Assembly: GCA_038373865.1 (NCBI GenBank)
Contig: JAXGGA010001060.1
Location: forward strand, 62,001 to 126,000
Source of the DNA: Uloborus plumipes
Taxonomy: Eukaryota; Arthropoda; Arachnida; Araneae; Uloboridae
Direction of reading: 5' to 3'
Length of the DNA: 64,000 nt
The position numbers and the translations under genes were made by a program. The notes below the pieces were generated by a model. The model was not told the origin of the DNA and did no database searches. It saw only the letters and a program-made list of their open reading frames with translations. Positions 51,050 through 64,000 of this stretch are shown here, in pieces (position 1 is the first letter of the stretch; every line of letters begins with the position of its first letter).

Positions 51050-51840
51050 TCTAAGCTATGTTTTTAAAATAATATTTTATGTAGCTGAAGTATTATAAAA
51101 TGTTAAGTAAATGGCAAACGAAATTCTAAACGTAATTAAAATAAAATATAAATGAGTCTGGTAATTTTATAGCAAAACTTAAGTTTCAAATAAACTAATG
51201 CATATCCATACATTGAGTCTTAAAGGAAATAAAGATTATTTTATGATTGTCGGAAATGGTTAACCTTCGCTCAATAGTTTCGTTTCAGCAAAAAGGTTAG
51301 TTTTTTTCTGCAGCAATATAAATAATTAAACAGCTTCGGATTATATTTTCTAAATGAAAATGAAGCAAATTGTTAGTTTATTTGGTTAGTTCATTGCCAG
51401 ACTTAAATTGAAATACATTACTGTAAACCTAAATTTTAAAGTTTATAGTTAAATAGGGGCTACTATAAATCATCGGAATGGTAAATTACGCTGAATAGCA
51501 TCGTTTTAACAAAAACGTTTGGTTGTACTAAGCAAAATAAATGATAAATCCAGACACATTTCCCATGAACATTAACGTATAAATTTATGTCATAATTCGA
51601 AAAAAATAGACATACATTCAGAATAAAATATAGTGAAACCATATCTTAAAGTCCATAGTAAATAGAAACTAATATATTTAAATCGACGATATGGTAAATT
51701 CTGCTCGATAGCTTTGTTTTAACAAAAAAAGTTAGCTTGTGCTGCTGGAGCACGGTAAGCGATTAAACGAACTGCAAACATATTTTCAAATGAAATTGAA
51801 ATAAAATACAAATTTATGTGATAGTTTCATAAATTTCTCT
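51050..51840. repeat. Old tandem repeat, period ~215 bp
   Basis: Three diverged copies are aligned by tcaatagtttcgtttcagca (51271), tgaatagcatcgttttaaca (51492) and tcgatagctttgttttaaca (51705), each followed about 25 bp later by a ctgcagcaa-like phrase and a stretch rich in aaatgaa and aatt. Spacing is 221 and 213 bp. A possible fourth, more degraded copy lies upstream (about 50950). Confidence 0.55.
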
Positions 51841-54465
51841 CTCGCCAATTTTATTTTTATTACATTATTACCATCGCAGATTAAATACTAAACGCATGGT
51901 TCATAGCTTCTCCTTGCCATGTGATTATGAAGCGAATTCGGAAAAGGAATTGATTTTTCCATTAGCATGTTCCTTCCCCCCAAATGTTCCCGAACTGGAA
52001 GGTTTGGGAAGGAGGGAAATGAATAAAGCAGTTTCCAAGATTAAAATGAAGAGGAAAAAACATCATAAAGACGAAGAAAGTAAGACTAAAAAAAAAAAAG
52101 AAACAAGGCATAAGGGTAAAAAATCGCGGAAACGAAATAAAAGAAAAAAAATCTGGAAATGGTTCGTCGGGGGAAGTGCAATCGTTGATTAAGGCGAAAG
52201 AACTTAAGTGGTAATTTCTCCTGCCAGTTACTGCTTCTAATCTGGAATGTGTCATTTTACAGAAGGTCTGTAACATTTCTTCGCTCTTTTGCAATAGATT
52301 TGTAGCCATGTTAGAGATTCTTTGCATTCAAGAAGAACATTACTCTTCCTGAGTCAATGTAATAAATGCAGTGAAATGGGTTCGATAAAAGAAGGAAAAA
52401 ACATTTAATGAAGCATATTTTTCTTCCAGCGAGGGGATGACTTCATAAAAATATTATATTTTAATTTTATGTTAAAACTATAATCTTCAGGACAAGAATG
52501 ATTCGATAAGATAATGCAGATTTTGTAAGATAAATGATCAGTTAAAAGCATTAGCTAGCCATAAGAAGATTTTCCGCTAATATTCATGCTTGAAAGACTA
52601 GTTTTATACATATTGGGAATATATTCTTAATACAATTACAGCTAATCTTTATCTTTGATTCGAAGCTATATTTACTTTATAATTAGACAAACTAGTAATT
52701 CATTAAATTCAAAATAGGATGAAGAAAACGAGAGGAAAAATATCACACAGATATCAAAACAGAACACACAGTAATGCGGGATTGGTATTTTTTAATTCAT
52801 GTCTATAAGTGCTCAGTCATGCAAGTTTGTAGAAAAGGTTTTATTTTACTGCATTCATTTCTAGGCAAGTCTAGGTGTTTATGTGAAAGAGGATAATATA
52901 ATTTAAGCACACAAGGCAGAAATCTTTAACTAAAGTCATAAGGAAATCTATCCATAAAAATATGTTGCCTATATAAATTCAATACCCTTCATTTTATATT
53001 GTAGCTCTTTCAAACTAGTTCGTATCCCAAATGTCTTAAACGGTCTCCTTGTCCAATATTTCCAAGTGTAACGTTTCAGGGACAAAGGCTTGCGAAATGG
53101 ACAATATTTTTCCCTCTAAAATTTGACCTCCTTCAAGGGGGAGCAACACGTAAATAGGTGACAAAACTCCGGCTCTTTGCAATTGTTTTCTTTTACTGAA
53201 AGTACACATTCTCAATACCAAAAAATATATGAGATTACAATCATGTAGTAAAACAAGCAACATTAAATGAGAAAAGAACCGTATTTTAATTGCAAAACTT
53301 TTCTGAATTCGAACATCATGTGTTCTTCTTATACAATTCCTCAGAACTATTTGTCACAGATTAGCTTATTTTCCAAAAGTGCTTTTCCTGAATGGTTACC
53401 GCCTTGTTATATCTTTTCCACAATCCAAGCATTGCTATTAAAAGCGCCATTCAATTAGAAATTTATTTCATTAGATTATTTATTAACAGATACTCGTTTC
53501 TAAATCATGAGTTTTGCTTAATTTAACAGAGAAATAAGATCAAAACAATTATTGATCTTGTTTTCTAAAAAAATAATATTGTGTTTATAAAAGAAAATAC
53601 CTTGCTGTATTTTCAGCATAAACAATCAATGGTATTTTATATGAAACACGTAATATTACTCTAGTTAGGTTTTAAAGTGCAATACATATTTATAATCGTC
53701 ACCCTGGTAGAATAAATAAAACTGAATTTATTTTTCATGGTCTCAGTGGACTTTCTCTAGAACAAACTAATCCTCTTGCAGGGCGGTGTCATGGTTAGAC
53801 GTGGATCTCTAACGCCTAAAAAAACCAGGTTCAATTCTGACTTCAGTCTGCAAATATTCAAAATCGACAGTTTTCTTGTCGTATAAATAGTTGTAAAAAA
53901 TACCTTGAGTATTTGCTTGGCTTTAAATATTCTCGTCAAAATGAAAATCTTAGAGCAGTTTTGCAACGAAGGGATCTCAGGTGCCTCCATCTGGTGGGGA
54001 AACTCTACTTTCAAATACCCGTGGGTATACGGCGGCAGACGTGCCGCATTAAAGAATAAAAGTCACCTTTTGAGGAAAGTGCTAGTTCTAGAACGTTTGA
54101 AAAAGGAACTCAATACTTACCCTCATTTTACGCAAACAAACAAACAAAACGCATCAGATATTATTATCCAACGTAGCAAATTTAGCACGAACAGTAAGCA
54201 TCCATAAAACAGCTTTTAAAACATTCTGTAGAGTTTTTACTTTTACTAAAATCAAGATCAGCTTTTTAATGTGTGTGATTGAGTTTGTACAAATACTATG
54301 ATTTTAGTTTGTGTTAGGTACATTTTTTATAAATCTCGTTGGAATGTGCGTTTAGGATTTTAATACATATGCTTTGAACATTTATAGGCAAATTTTCCCC
54401 CTTTAACCAACAATTTAGTTACCGAAATCTATAAGGAAGGTCTAGAAACTGCCAAAGTATATCAA
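51841..54465. other. Intronic stretch, one tRNA-like sequence and a lysine-rich frame
   Basis: AT-rich. A 98-codon frame at 51896-52192 (+) has a very lysine/arginine-rich second half (residues about 40-88) derived from a purine-rich tract; no splice or promoter support, so not called a gene. The opposite strand is equally open. A tRNA-like sequence lies near 53777. Confidence 0.4.
53777..53848 (+). repeat. tRNA-derived sequence (SINE head or tRNA pseudogene)
   Basis: An A-box-like catggttagacgtgg is followed by an anticodon-region-sized spacer and the B-box-like caggttcaattctg, whose flanks CAG/CTG can pair as part of a T arm. Spacing (about 33 bp between boxes) fits a tRNA. The acceptor stem does not pair, so it is not a working tRNA. 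Confidence 0.45.
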
Positions 54466-54883
54466 CACTGAAAAAGTGTTGTTTTTTCAGTGTAATACCG
54501 GCAGCGAAAGTTCCAGTTTAAAACTGTAAATTGCACAGTAATAAACTGTAAAATTAGCAACTATACACTTAATCACTGTAAAGCAGCCATTTTACAGCTA
54601 ATTACCCCAATTTTTCAGATTATTACCTCAAAAGTAGATGTATCATATTGTAAAAACAATAGTATAGTACTGGCATCAGAGGTTGCAGTTTGAAACTAAT
54701 ATGCACAGTAATCAACGATAAAATTAGCAATTTTACAGTTTCTTACTGTGGAGCAGCAATTTTACAGTTCATTTATGTAAAATTAGCAATTTTAGTTTAT
54801 TACTGTAATACTAGCAATTTTTAGTTTATTACCATAAAATTACCTGTATTATACTGTATAAACAACATCTATTTTTTACAGTC
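54466..54883. mobile_element. CACTG-type MITE
   Basis: 418 bp from CACTGAAAAAGTGTTG to ATTTTTTACAGTC, with ggcagc-gaggttccagtttaaa and many ACTGTAAAATTAGC units arranged as in the copy at 12738. About the same length as that copy once its insertion is removed. No coding capacity. Confidence 0.7.
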
Positions 54884-56438
54884 TAGTAAAAATATACTAA
54901 TGTCATGATTCGTTCCGACTTCATCCTTTAAAATTACCGAGCAACAAACTAAATGTCTAAATGAAATGGTTGTAAAAAGGCCAGATCTTACTTACTTTGT
55001 TAGCTACAATGTGGGTGAGAGAAAAAGGGGAAGGTAGCTGCTAATAAGGCTTACAGGACATCGGATCAGCTCAATCAATCATTTGGAACGTCAAGAAGGT
55101 GGAGGAATGAGGGGTGGACAAGAACGGGCGTTTGGCGAAATGAGAGATAATGACGCACCAGAAACTGAAGACAATAGATTGGCGACACAATAGACGGATC
55201 GATCCGGTGTTGTCCGTCTCTTTTCTATTCAACGGATAATAGAAAACTGGCTAAGAAAGAAATGTATTATTATTAATTGATTTCCATTCCTTATCTTTGT
55301 TACTGCATGCGAAAAGGGCCCAGGTCAAGATTATTCTGAAAGATTTAAGCAATATTTAATTCAAAAGAAGATAATCAGCTTTTAACTGTTGATTTCCCTG
55401 CCTTTGTTGCAACGAATATACATTTAAAGAATGCATTATGTAAATGATTTGATTAACGCATTTTGAACTGTAGATTTGTGACGCATGATTTGTTTCTGTG
55501 AAATATTAGAGCGGAGATATTTCTTTTTGTATCGAAAATAAGAAAAAGGCTTTAGGGGAAACTGTGTACGTGTTTCCATTGAATATTTTTGCGCAAAAAC
55601 AAATGACATTCATAATTGAGTGCAATCAGTAATAAGTAAAAAATTATGGAGTTATTTCATATTTAAATTAATTTTTTCTACAAGCATTGCTGTAATTACG
55701 GTAATATCAATATTGATAAACAACACAATTGAAATCACAGAATTTATTTCACGTGCTTATTATGAATTCTAAACTTTATGTCACCTAAAACGAAAAAAAA
55801 ATTAAATACAGATATATATTTTCTTAAAGTTTTCAATGTATTTGTTTTGATTTAAAATATTTAATGGAAAAATATTTGTCAACCCAAGAGGGCTCTCGTC
55901 CCGGGCCAAAGGCTCACTGACTTCTGAAATTGAGTTGAATATCTCGAAAATCTGAAGAAATTTATATTTGTGTTTACGTCTATCCATTTTTACGATATAG
56001 GGAATACCTGAGACTGTTTCAAATCGTTACTTTAATCGATAGATTGCCCAACTCACAGCATTGTATTTGTATTTTTAACTAACGTAATACTCGGAGAACA
56101 AACTCATAACAATATACGATAGTTAAATTGAGTTTTGCTATTTACAACAATTCATTTAACACAGCAGTTAATTCAGGCTGCAGTGTATAAATAGTATTAA
56201 AAATCATTGTGAAGATTAAATAACTTTTTTTCTAAGTTATTTATCAGTAAAAAAATGGGCGAATTGCATATCAAAATCAAAATTTTAACTTCCAAATTTC
56301 GGGCTTACTGTCGTTACCCGGAAAGTGCTTGCCTACTCATACAAATATATTTATATTTATCTTATCCACCTATATCTGCAGTTAAAGTTCCTTCTCTCTC
56401 TCAATATATACATATTTATCTGTGTTTATCTATCTCTA
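54884..56438. other. Intronic stretch without genes
   Basis: AT-rich; a GC-richer patch near 55050-55230 has no recognised content. No gene supported. Confidence 0.4.
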
Positions 56439-56555
56439 CACTGCAAAAAATAAATTGTTGTTTTTACAGTTTATTACTGTGTATTTACAGTTTTAAACTG
56501 GAACCTCGGCTGCCAGTATTATACTGTAAAAACAACAGTTTATTTTTTTGCAGTG
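56439..56555. mobile_element. Minimal CACTG-type foldback MITE
   Basis: 117 bp. Left arm cactgcaaaaaataaattgt and right arm are near-perfect inverses of about 32 bp, flanked by TA (56437-56438 and 56556-56557). The core contains ttttaaactggaacctcggctgccag, the same phrase (inverse orientation) as in the larger family members. Best-preserved ends of the family in this window and the key evidence for its TA target. Confidence 0.85.
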
Positions 56556-56557
56556 TA

Positions 56558-59500
56558 TGTTTATCAGTCTTTTTCGTTTAGTAATTGTAAGAAACCATGT
56601 GCAACACCTCTTCATATTCTTTTATATATTTGTTTGATTATATCTCAAAATTTGCCACCTATCTCATAAGAGGAAAAGTTTGACTCGGTCTCGACATTAT
56701 TACATAACTAGATACGTACCATAACTCACAATAATTTATATTCATTTCTGTCTTGAACGAGACTATTGAATACATTTTCTTTTTTACACCTCCTTTCCAA
56801 TCATATCGGTAATAAAATTCAGTTTTCCTATTTGCAGCACTGCTTTAACACAACAATTAGTTTCAGTTATGTTGGCTTAAAATTTGTATTTTTTTTTATT
56901 TTTTTACACAAGCCAAAAACCAAGGGACGAGATGAACATCGTCAGCAAAAACTACATTGGTGTCGCAATTTAATGTTCCTAGTCCTTACTTATTTCCAGA
57001 GAGAAAAAAACCACACAGACAAGCGTCTTATTTTAATGTAAATATTGAATATAGAAGGCAGAGAGCAGATTACAGCTTTGTAGTTCAAAGAGCTTTAGAT
57101 CACATTCGAAGCACTTAAGGTTTTGTTTAAAAATGTTTAGAAATTATTTTAATTTTTAAAAAGTATTTTAGTTTCAGTCAACGCTTGAAAACACATCGAA
57201 CACGCTTTCGCATTTTAAGATGTAATTTGAAACATATGATATGGTACGTATCTAGTATTTACCTGTAAATTTTATTTTTCGAAATTCCATTTGCAACTCA
57301 TAAATACTACGATTCGCGGTAAGATTGCACGATAAATTAGATTATTTTTCAAGTGCATGTGATTCCAGTACATCAATTGCAATTGCATTAAGTAAGGGAA
57401 TGTATATGCTTTATAATGCTAAATTAGTTTTTCCTCTTATTATATTATATTTTTGGTAGTTTTCTTAATTAGCGCAATAGGAAACCAATAACTTACGATA
57501 TCAAAATATAAACTATTAAACAATTTAAGAGCTGTATGAAAAAATAGTAAATTATATGAATATGATACATAGCTACAAAAATTAACAATGTAAATGATAT
57601 TTCAAAATATTTTTCAATGTTATTGCGTATCATAGGGCTTAAACAATCAAACGGAATTCATAACTAATAAATGAGCTATAATAACATCAATCAAAGCAGT
57701 GTTTCTACCATCTGGAGCAGCACTACATTATTCTTAAGTTTACTCACAGTGCATCAAAAACTGGTTTATTTTTCGTTGCAATAACAAGTTTAATACCACC
57801 AAAAAAGTCTATTTCATCCCCTTTTGCAACACAAACTAGTTGCTCCGATGAACGTAAACAAGAAAGTTCATTTACAAAGTCTCCCTTCTAACTAAAAAAC
57901 TTAAATCTTGCGATCGGGATAAATAATAAGAAAAAAAAATCATCGGTTTAGAATGAAGCAAAAGAGCAGCAAAAAAATACACATACACACACAGAGAGGA
58001 CCAAATCCTGGAAGGTAATACGGTTTCCCCCTTCTTTCCTGGAAATTAGAAATACTAACGCCTCAATAACGCTATTTCTTGTTACTGAACGAAAAAACAA
58101 GATAAATTAGAATGGAGAAAGAGCAAATTCGGAGGATTCTCTTTATTCTAGATATAGCATTGGGCTTTTCCTTTGCCTCGTAATCCCCTGCTGTACCGGG
58201 ATGCTAATTCCTAGTTATCCCACCTCGTATGATGTCCTGATAGAGGACATCAGATATGACCTTCATCACGAAAGTCATTGAACGTAAGACCTTATTTTCT
58301 GCTTCATATTTTGTGGTTATTGGGAACGCATTTCCGCAAAATATGCTTTCTGTTTTGATCTTAATAGTTTGCTGTTTTCCCTGACCATTTTTTTCTCCAT
58401 AAATGGGTTAACTAAATGATGTTGTAGCATGTCCTTTCACTTATAGTTACCTATTTTATATTTTTTCGTATGGAATATTTTTTACATCAAGGCCGATATA
58501 AAAAAAATATATATCGATAATTACATTAGTACATGAGCCAATGCAAACTTGAGTCTCATGTTATTGAATTCTATAATAACGTTTGACAAGAAGAAATATC
58601 AATGTCAAAAACATGCGATAAAAAGAGTATGCAATAAAAAACTTTTTGAATGATACATGCATCTATAGATATGAAGAAATTGATTTATTTGTCTGCAAAA
58701 GTTCATTCAGGTCTTGCGTATTATTCAGGGTGCAATAAAAAAAAGTAAATACTCTTTTACCTAGAACAGGAAACACACATACAACATATATAGTTTTAAA
58801 AAAGATCCTAGTTATATTTAAAAACTGCAAAAACATTGCAAGAAATAACTTTATAGCATTATGTAGTTTTGACAGTAAACATAAATTTTAAATTAATGGA
58901 GTTGTAAAGAAAGGAATGTTGAATAAGATCATATTAATATTTAAATGAAATGAATTTCTGATATGTAAGCATTTTTAAAATGAATAATAATTTGACTTGA
59001 GGCATGTAAATCAGTACAGATACGCTGATTATTTTCCAAACTGAAAAAGGGACTTTTTTGGAAATTGAGTAGATGATGATCACCTACACGATTTTTTGGA
59101 CGATGCTGAAAAATACTTTCAACTGATGGGAAGTGATTGGTGGGGGGAAATCGTCACTAATAGGGTAAGATCATTGAGTCAGAGTTGTCCTAAAAAATGC
59201 TGTTGTACTTCTGAAGAAAGCTGTCTTTTTTTTTTTTTTTTCATTTTACTTTAATATCCAAATATGAATCCCTTAATAAACCAAAATGTACAATAAAAAA
59301 CAAATACGCTTAAAGCATGCAGAAAGTAAGAAGAAACAAAATAATGATGAAAATAAACATTAAAAAAATTTAAGCCGCTGCAAATAAAAACCTATGACGA
59401 TGTTTAAATGTCAACTCACCTGTAGAAAACAACAAAAACATTGGTATACAACTAATGCACGGATTTTCAACACAAAAATTCCTTCCGAAAATGCCTTTTT

Positions 59501-62500
59501 TTTCCTGGTTACACTGGGAATTATAGGAATCCCAGCTCCCCAACAGTCTTGCTTATTCTCATTACCGAAGCGCTCCAAAAGAATCGTAAGAAAAAACTAG
59601 TTGAGTGAAAAAAACACATACAAAGAAAGTAGAAGATTTTCTGTAGCATTGATATGAGTTTCGTCTTTCTTTTTTTCGCAAGATGCAAAGTGTTTAAGTG
59701 CTGAATTCTTATTATCCACCTCCCTATACTGCCTTTGGTTAAAACGCGAGTGATAAACAGTTCTTCCTGATAAGAAATAAAATGTATTTTCTGGTGTGCT
59801 TTATTTATGATTATTTAAAATCTTTTTTCTCCGTTTAAAACTTCGAAAACGGTGCTTTATTCAGGAGAGATTTTTAATTTCGATTTTCTACATGCTTTGA
59901 AGATTATTTTTAATGAATTTTTCTCATTTATTAAAACGTGTGTCTGTATGTAGTAAATGACCAAAATTTTGTGGTCACTCCATTTCGAAAAGTACTGCAT
60001 GAGATTGATGGACATTTCTTAAGATGTTTTTACCATTATGTGAAAAAGTGTTCAGATTTTTTTGGCTTGGACTTTTCCAAGCGGATGGATCAATGACACG
60101 TTTAATTTATGCGTGACCGATGTATTTCAAAAAAAAATAATTGATTCAAACATGAATTCTACATTGATCAACCTCCATGGGTACAGGGTCTACTTAGATC
60201 TTGATGCGAAAAATGATGTCGAAATGTCCACAAAGTTTCTGAAAACATTATTTTATAGGAAAATAATATTAGTTAGAGCATCAAATTTTAGTTCTGTACA
60301 ACATATTTATAGCAAAAATAAGTAACACGAATATGTGAAACTCTACTTTGTTTCCCTAAAAATGAACCAAACTAGAAGCAGACCGTCTATCCTAGCCACC
60401 AAAAGTGCAGACCCGTTTTACATATTGTAAATCAGTATGAAAACGAAAAATGAAGCAGTGTACAGCGAAAACGAACCATGTGATGACGCACTTCAAATAG
60501 CATTTCTAATTATCTAAGTTAAAAAATGTTATCGCTTTAACTAAAATTTTAGGCAGAGGAGAATCTCAAAAGTATTGTACGGTGAAATCATAGGGCGAGC
60601 CATTGTTTAGGTTTCCTAATTATTGCAAATCACAGAAAAGTTACAACATCGAAATGTAAGTGATGCTCAAAAAACTTTACAATAAGATTTAAAAGTTTTG
60701 TATCAGTTTTAATCAATCCAGATTTATTATTATCTACTACTGTACTTCTAATAAGGTTGCGAAACCACTTACTGCTCAAAACAAAAAAAGAATAATCTTT
60801 CACTCAGAATTCTAAAAAGTGTCGATTATTCCTGTCAAACATTCTTAATATTGTTTATTGTAATTTGAAGCGCTACATACAGTTATTGGAAATGCTTTTT
60901 GAAGAATATTTTTTTCAACTTTTGACTGTTATTGTAAAAGAGCTATTGAGCTATGTGTTGCGAAGTTATTCAAATCCGCAAAGGAGGGGGGGGGGGAGAG
61001 AAGTTTTATATAATACGCAGTTCTTTCGTTTATTAATTTAACAAACAAATGATGAAACAATATATAACTGCATGGTATAATATCCTTTTTAAAATAAATA
61101 TTTTAACATTTGTTTTCTTTCTATGGTATAAAAACTTCATCAAGTACGTTCAAAAATTCGACAGGAACTAAAAGACAATAACTTCTATTTATCTTTCATG
61201 ATTTGGTCACGTTGCCGAAGCAAATGTCAAGAAATCTTATTTGCAAATGCCTTAACGCAGGATTCGAAAATAAAATCCTTTGTGATCATGCACAGCAAAA
61301 AATCGATCAACTTCAAATATAGGAAAACCGACGCCTATAAAAATCCTCAAAGAAACGAATCTTCCCAGATAAAACCTTTTTTCTTGTTATGCTGGGAATT
61401 AGAAATCCTGACGCCGTAGCGGCTTTGCTTGTTCTCATTACAGGACAGCGACGAAGGTACAATAGCAGAGAAAAATGGTTATAGAAAAAAGGAAATAAAT
61501 AAATGAATGCAGATAAAAGAGCAGCGTTTTCTTATTCCCAATATGTCTCGGATTACTTCTTTAGCGGTATCTAAAGCTCATTGTTATTACTATCTGTCTA
61601 CAGGTTTAGTTCAGATCCTCAATTTGCTATTTACTTTCACACATAGTTATTTAAACTTATTTGTTTTTTTTTCTGGGGGGGGGAGTTGAGAGGGGGATTA
61701 ACTCCTGTATAAGACTTTGCAGATATTTCCGATAGTGCAGTCCTTATTTAGTTTATATTAGGCACGCTTTGATTTTAAATGTTTAATGTAATTTGTCGAT
61801 TGCACGCCGTGCAAAGTGGAGCAAAGTGAAATGTTCATTTCGTTTGCTTCTGCATTCATTTATTACATCATATACGTATTTTTCATTTATACACATTATT
61901 TTGCTTTTTCATTCACTTATTAATTCATTCTCGCTTTTATTCACGCATTTTTTCTCATATATTAATTCTTCACTTATTTGTTTATTTTCTTATTTATTTT
62001 TTATTAATAACTCATTAATTTGTTTATTTGCGCATTTATTTGATGAAAATTACTGTGACTCATCAAATAGAAAATTTCTATTACAAAAAAATGTATTTTT
62101 TACTTATGGTTTTTTTGAGGTGAAAAAAATAGAATTTCTTTTGAAGGTGCAAAAAAAAAAAAAAAAAGAAAGAAATTCAACGTTAGATGTATTACAAAAT
62201 ATGTACATTATTCGATCTTTACTTACACTGATTTTTAGAAAAAATTTCCGATTTGTACATTTTGAAACAGGTATGTCAACTTAACTATTTTACTTTGCCC
62301 CACATTCCCCTAAATACCATATATATATCTTTAAACATGTTTTGTGGCATATAGCCAATTTTAATCAATATTTATTGATATAATTATATCCTACTTTTAA
62401 ACACGTTAGTAACCAGCAAATATAATTATCTTTCACGTAGATTGTTCTCTTCCTCATAATAATGTTATTTTTCGTTAAAAAAAAAAAAAAAGTTATTATT

Positions 62501-64000
62501 TTGCTTTGAAATGTCAAACTATTCCATCAAATCCGAATAGGAAAAGTCATTTGCAACATTTCAGTAGTAACTTATCAATAATCATTCTGAGAAAATATAA
62601 AATCTTTGAGCTAAGACAGTGCATGTTTGTCCGCTCTTCTACTTTTCATTTGTTACCTTACTGAAAAATAAAATGAGAAGCTTGAGTTTCTGCCTTAACT
62701 TCCATGAAATATTTTTCATTATTACTTTTTCGAACATGTTAAATTTATTAATTTTTTCAGATTTATTTTATCTGCATTTTGTGAATTGTACCAGTGTGCC
62801 TCGTGCTCGGGGTGCGCTGATCCGCACTACGTAAGAAACGTCGGTTATAATTTTAAGGATAAATATTATCCAATATTGACAGTAACTAATTTTATTTTGT
62901 GCTTAGAATATAACACACAGTTCAAAAATCAATACAACATGTTAAACTAAACTAAATATAAAATATGCCAACTTACTTCAGCGGTATTTTTACCAGGACT
63001 CTCTACATTTTCTCAAAATTCTGCAAAATTTGAGTCTTGACAACAACTTCACTGTTGTTACCAGTAATATTTTCTTCTCTTTTTCTTGCAAAAGCTTTTA
63101 TTTATTTTTTTAATAATGAAATAATAATAATAACAATACTAAATACTTAAAATACATCGTGGACAAAAAGACATTACGTTAAGATACAAATTTAAGTTAT
63201 AGCTAAAATCTTCACGAAAACCGATTAAAAATAAAATAAAAAGTAGCAAACTTGAGAATTACTCAGCATTGATGAATAAACGATTTCTAAAATAAAATGT
63301 GTTCAGTGTAAATGTACGGTTTGATTTCACTATAGGGTTTTTGGGACAAGAGGTGTTTTTCATCGATCAGTAAGGAAAAGTAAAATATTAATTGCACTGA
63401 AATTCTTAAGACTGGTGTAACCTGACTTTTGTTCGAATAAGCAACGACTCTTCCGACGTCAAACAACCAGTTCTTCAAATCGTAAAACATATTTAAAGTA
63501 GAATATAGCATAGGGGTAAAGATAATAAGCACGTGAAGTTATAAAGAAAAAAAGGAGATTACACTGCTTAAAAAGCGATTCACTAAATAACAGAAACTTC
63601 TCAATCTAGGTATAAAGTAGCTACAAGCAATGTATACAGTAAAAAATATGCTTAATGACTGCATCAAGTATAAAATTTTGCATTTTAAATCAGACATTGA
63701 CACAAGACTTCAAATAAATACAAATATACATTATATAACAAAACACAAGATATACTATACGTTTGAATTGTTGACTACTATCTGTACTGAAGCCACATTA
63801 GTTCAGAAAAATAACAATATTGTCCCTTTATTTCTAAAATTTGCATTACTAAAAGCAAATTTAAAGGAATCCAATTTGCAAAGATTTTCACGCTCAGCTT
63901 ACGAGAAAATTTCTTTGTAATGCATGAAATTCGATCAATTTAAAACGCAAGAAAGAAACAGCAACAAAAAGCCACAAAGAAGCAAATCCCACCGAAGTAA
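56558..64000. other. Terminal intronic stretch with diverged repeats
   Basis: AT-rich sequence with three related segments (58031-58090, 59491-59570, 61371-61450), G runs at 60986-60996 and 61675-61683, and A-tracts near 62150-62167 and 62478-62493. A 163-codon frame at 61793-62284 is mostly Ser/Phe/Leu/Ile from TTTA-rich low complexity and is not credible. No gene supported. Confidence 0.45.
58031..61450. repeat. Three diverged copies of a dispersed repeat
   Basis: Segments at 58031-58090, 59491-59570 and 61371-61450 share the order t-ctgggaattagaaat, ccccag/acgcc, cttgtt-tcatta. All lie in the same orientation within 3.4 kb. They may be fragments of an old transposon or an ancient local duplication; ends are not definable by eye. 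Confidence 0.4.

Noticed and set aside
61793..62284. 163-codon open frame
   Set aside because: Encodes mostly Ser, Phe, Leu and Ile from TTTA-type low-complexity DNA.

Overview
The window is AT-rich eukaryotic DNA with one supportable host coding exon. The exon (1085-1299) encodes the start of the first immunoglobulin domain of a Dpr-family cell-surface protein, a family expanded in arthropods and used in neuronal recognition. It has a clean splice acceptor and donor. No partner exon could be found in the remaining ~62.7 kb, so most of the window is probably one very long intron of this gene. I infer an arthropod, with a chelicerate such as a spider plausible from intron size and transposon mix, but the sequence does not prove this.

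The rest is a graveyard of DNA transposons, many resolved to the base by terminal inverted repeats (TIRs) and target-site duplications (TSDs). Left to right: a non-autonomous hAT at 1549-2064; a GATC/ATCGG-rich foldback at 5450-5867; a CACTG-type MITE with tRNA-like B-box sequence at 10260-10642; a second CACTG MITE at 12738-13962 split by a Helitron-like insertion (13099-13908); a Helitron-like element at 15093-19819 that carries a giant inverted repeat (about 15541-18816), itself hit by a TA-flanked foldback (15821-16473) and, exactly at its centre of symmetry, by a hAT (17108-17902); a head-to-head tandem foldback at 20617-21942; a decayed Tc1-like transposase at about 24612-25660; three TA-flanked elements at 30105-31396, 40504-42357 and 42509-44211, one with clear pogo/Tigger-like transposase remains; a foldback with internal tandem repeats at 44401-45945; a triplicated ~348-bp segment at 49268-50307 ending in a MITE head; an old ~215-bp tandem repeat at 51050-51840; further CACTG MITEs at 54466-54883 and 56439-56555; and diverged dispersed repeats in the last 6 kb.

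Apart from the Dpr exon, most open reading frames of 60-160 codons look like chance frames in AT-rich or palindromic DNA. If the locus is one transcribed intron, its many long inverted repeats would be expected to fold into long double-stranded RNA. No operon, CRISPR array, rRNA or intact tRNA was seen. The real surprises are structural: nested palindromes, precise nested insertions whose order can be read, and arrays of CRE-like TGACGTCA palindromes inside a foldback transposon.
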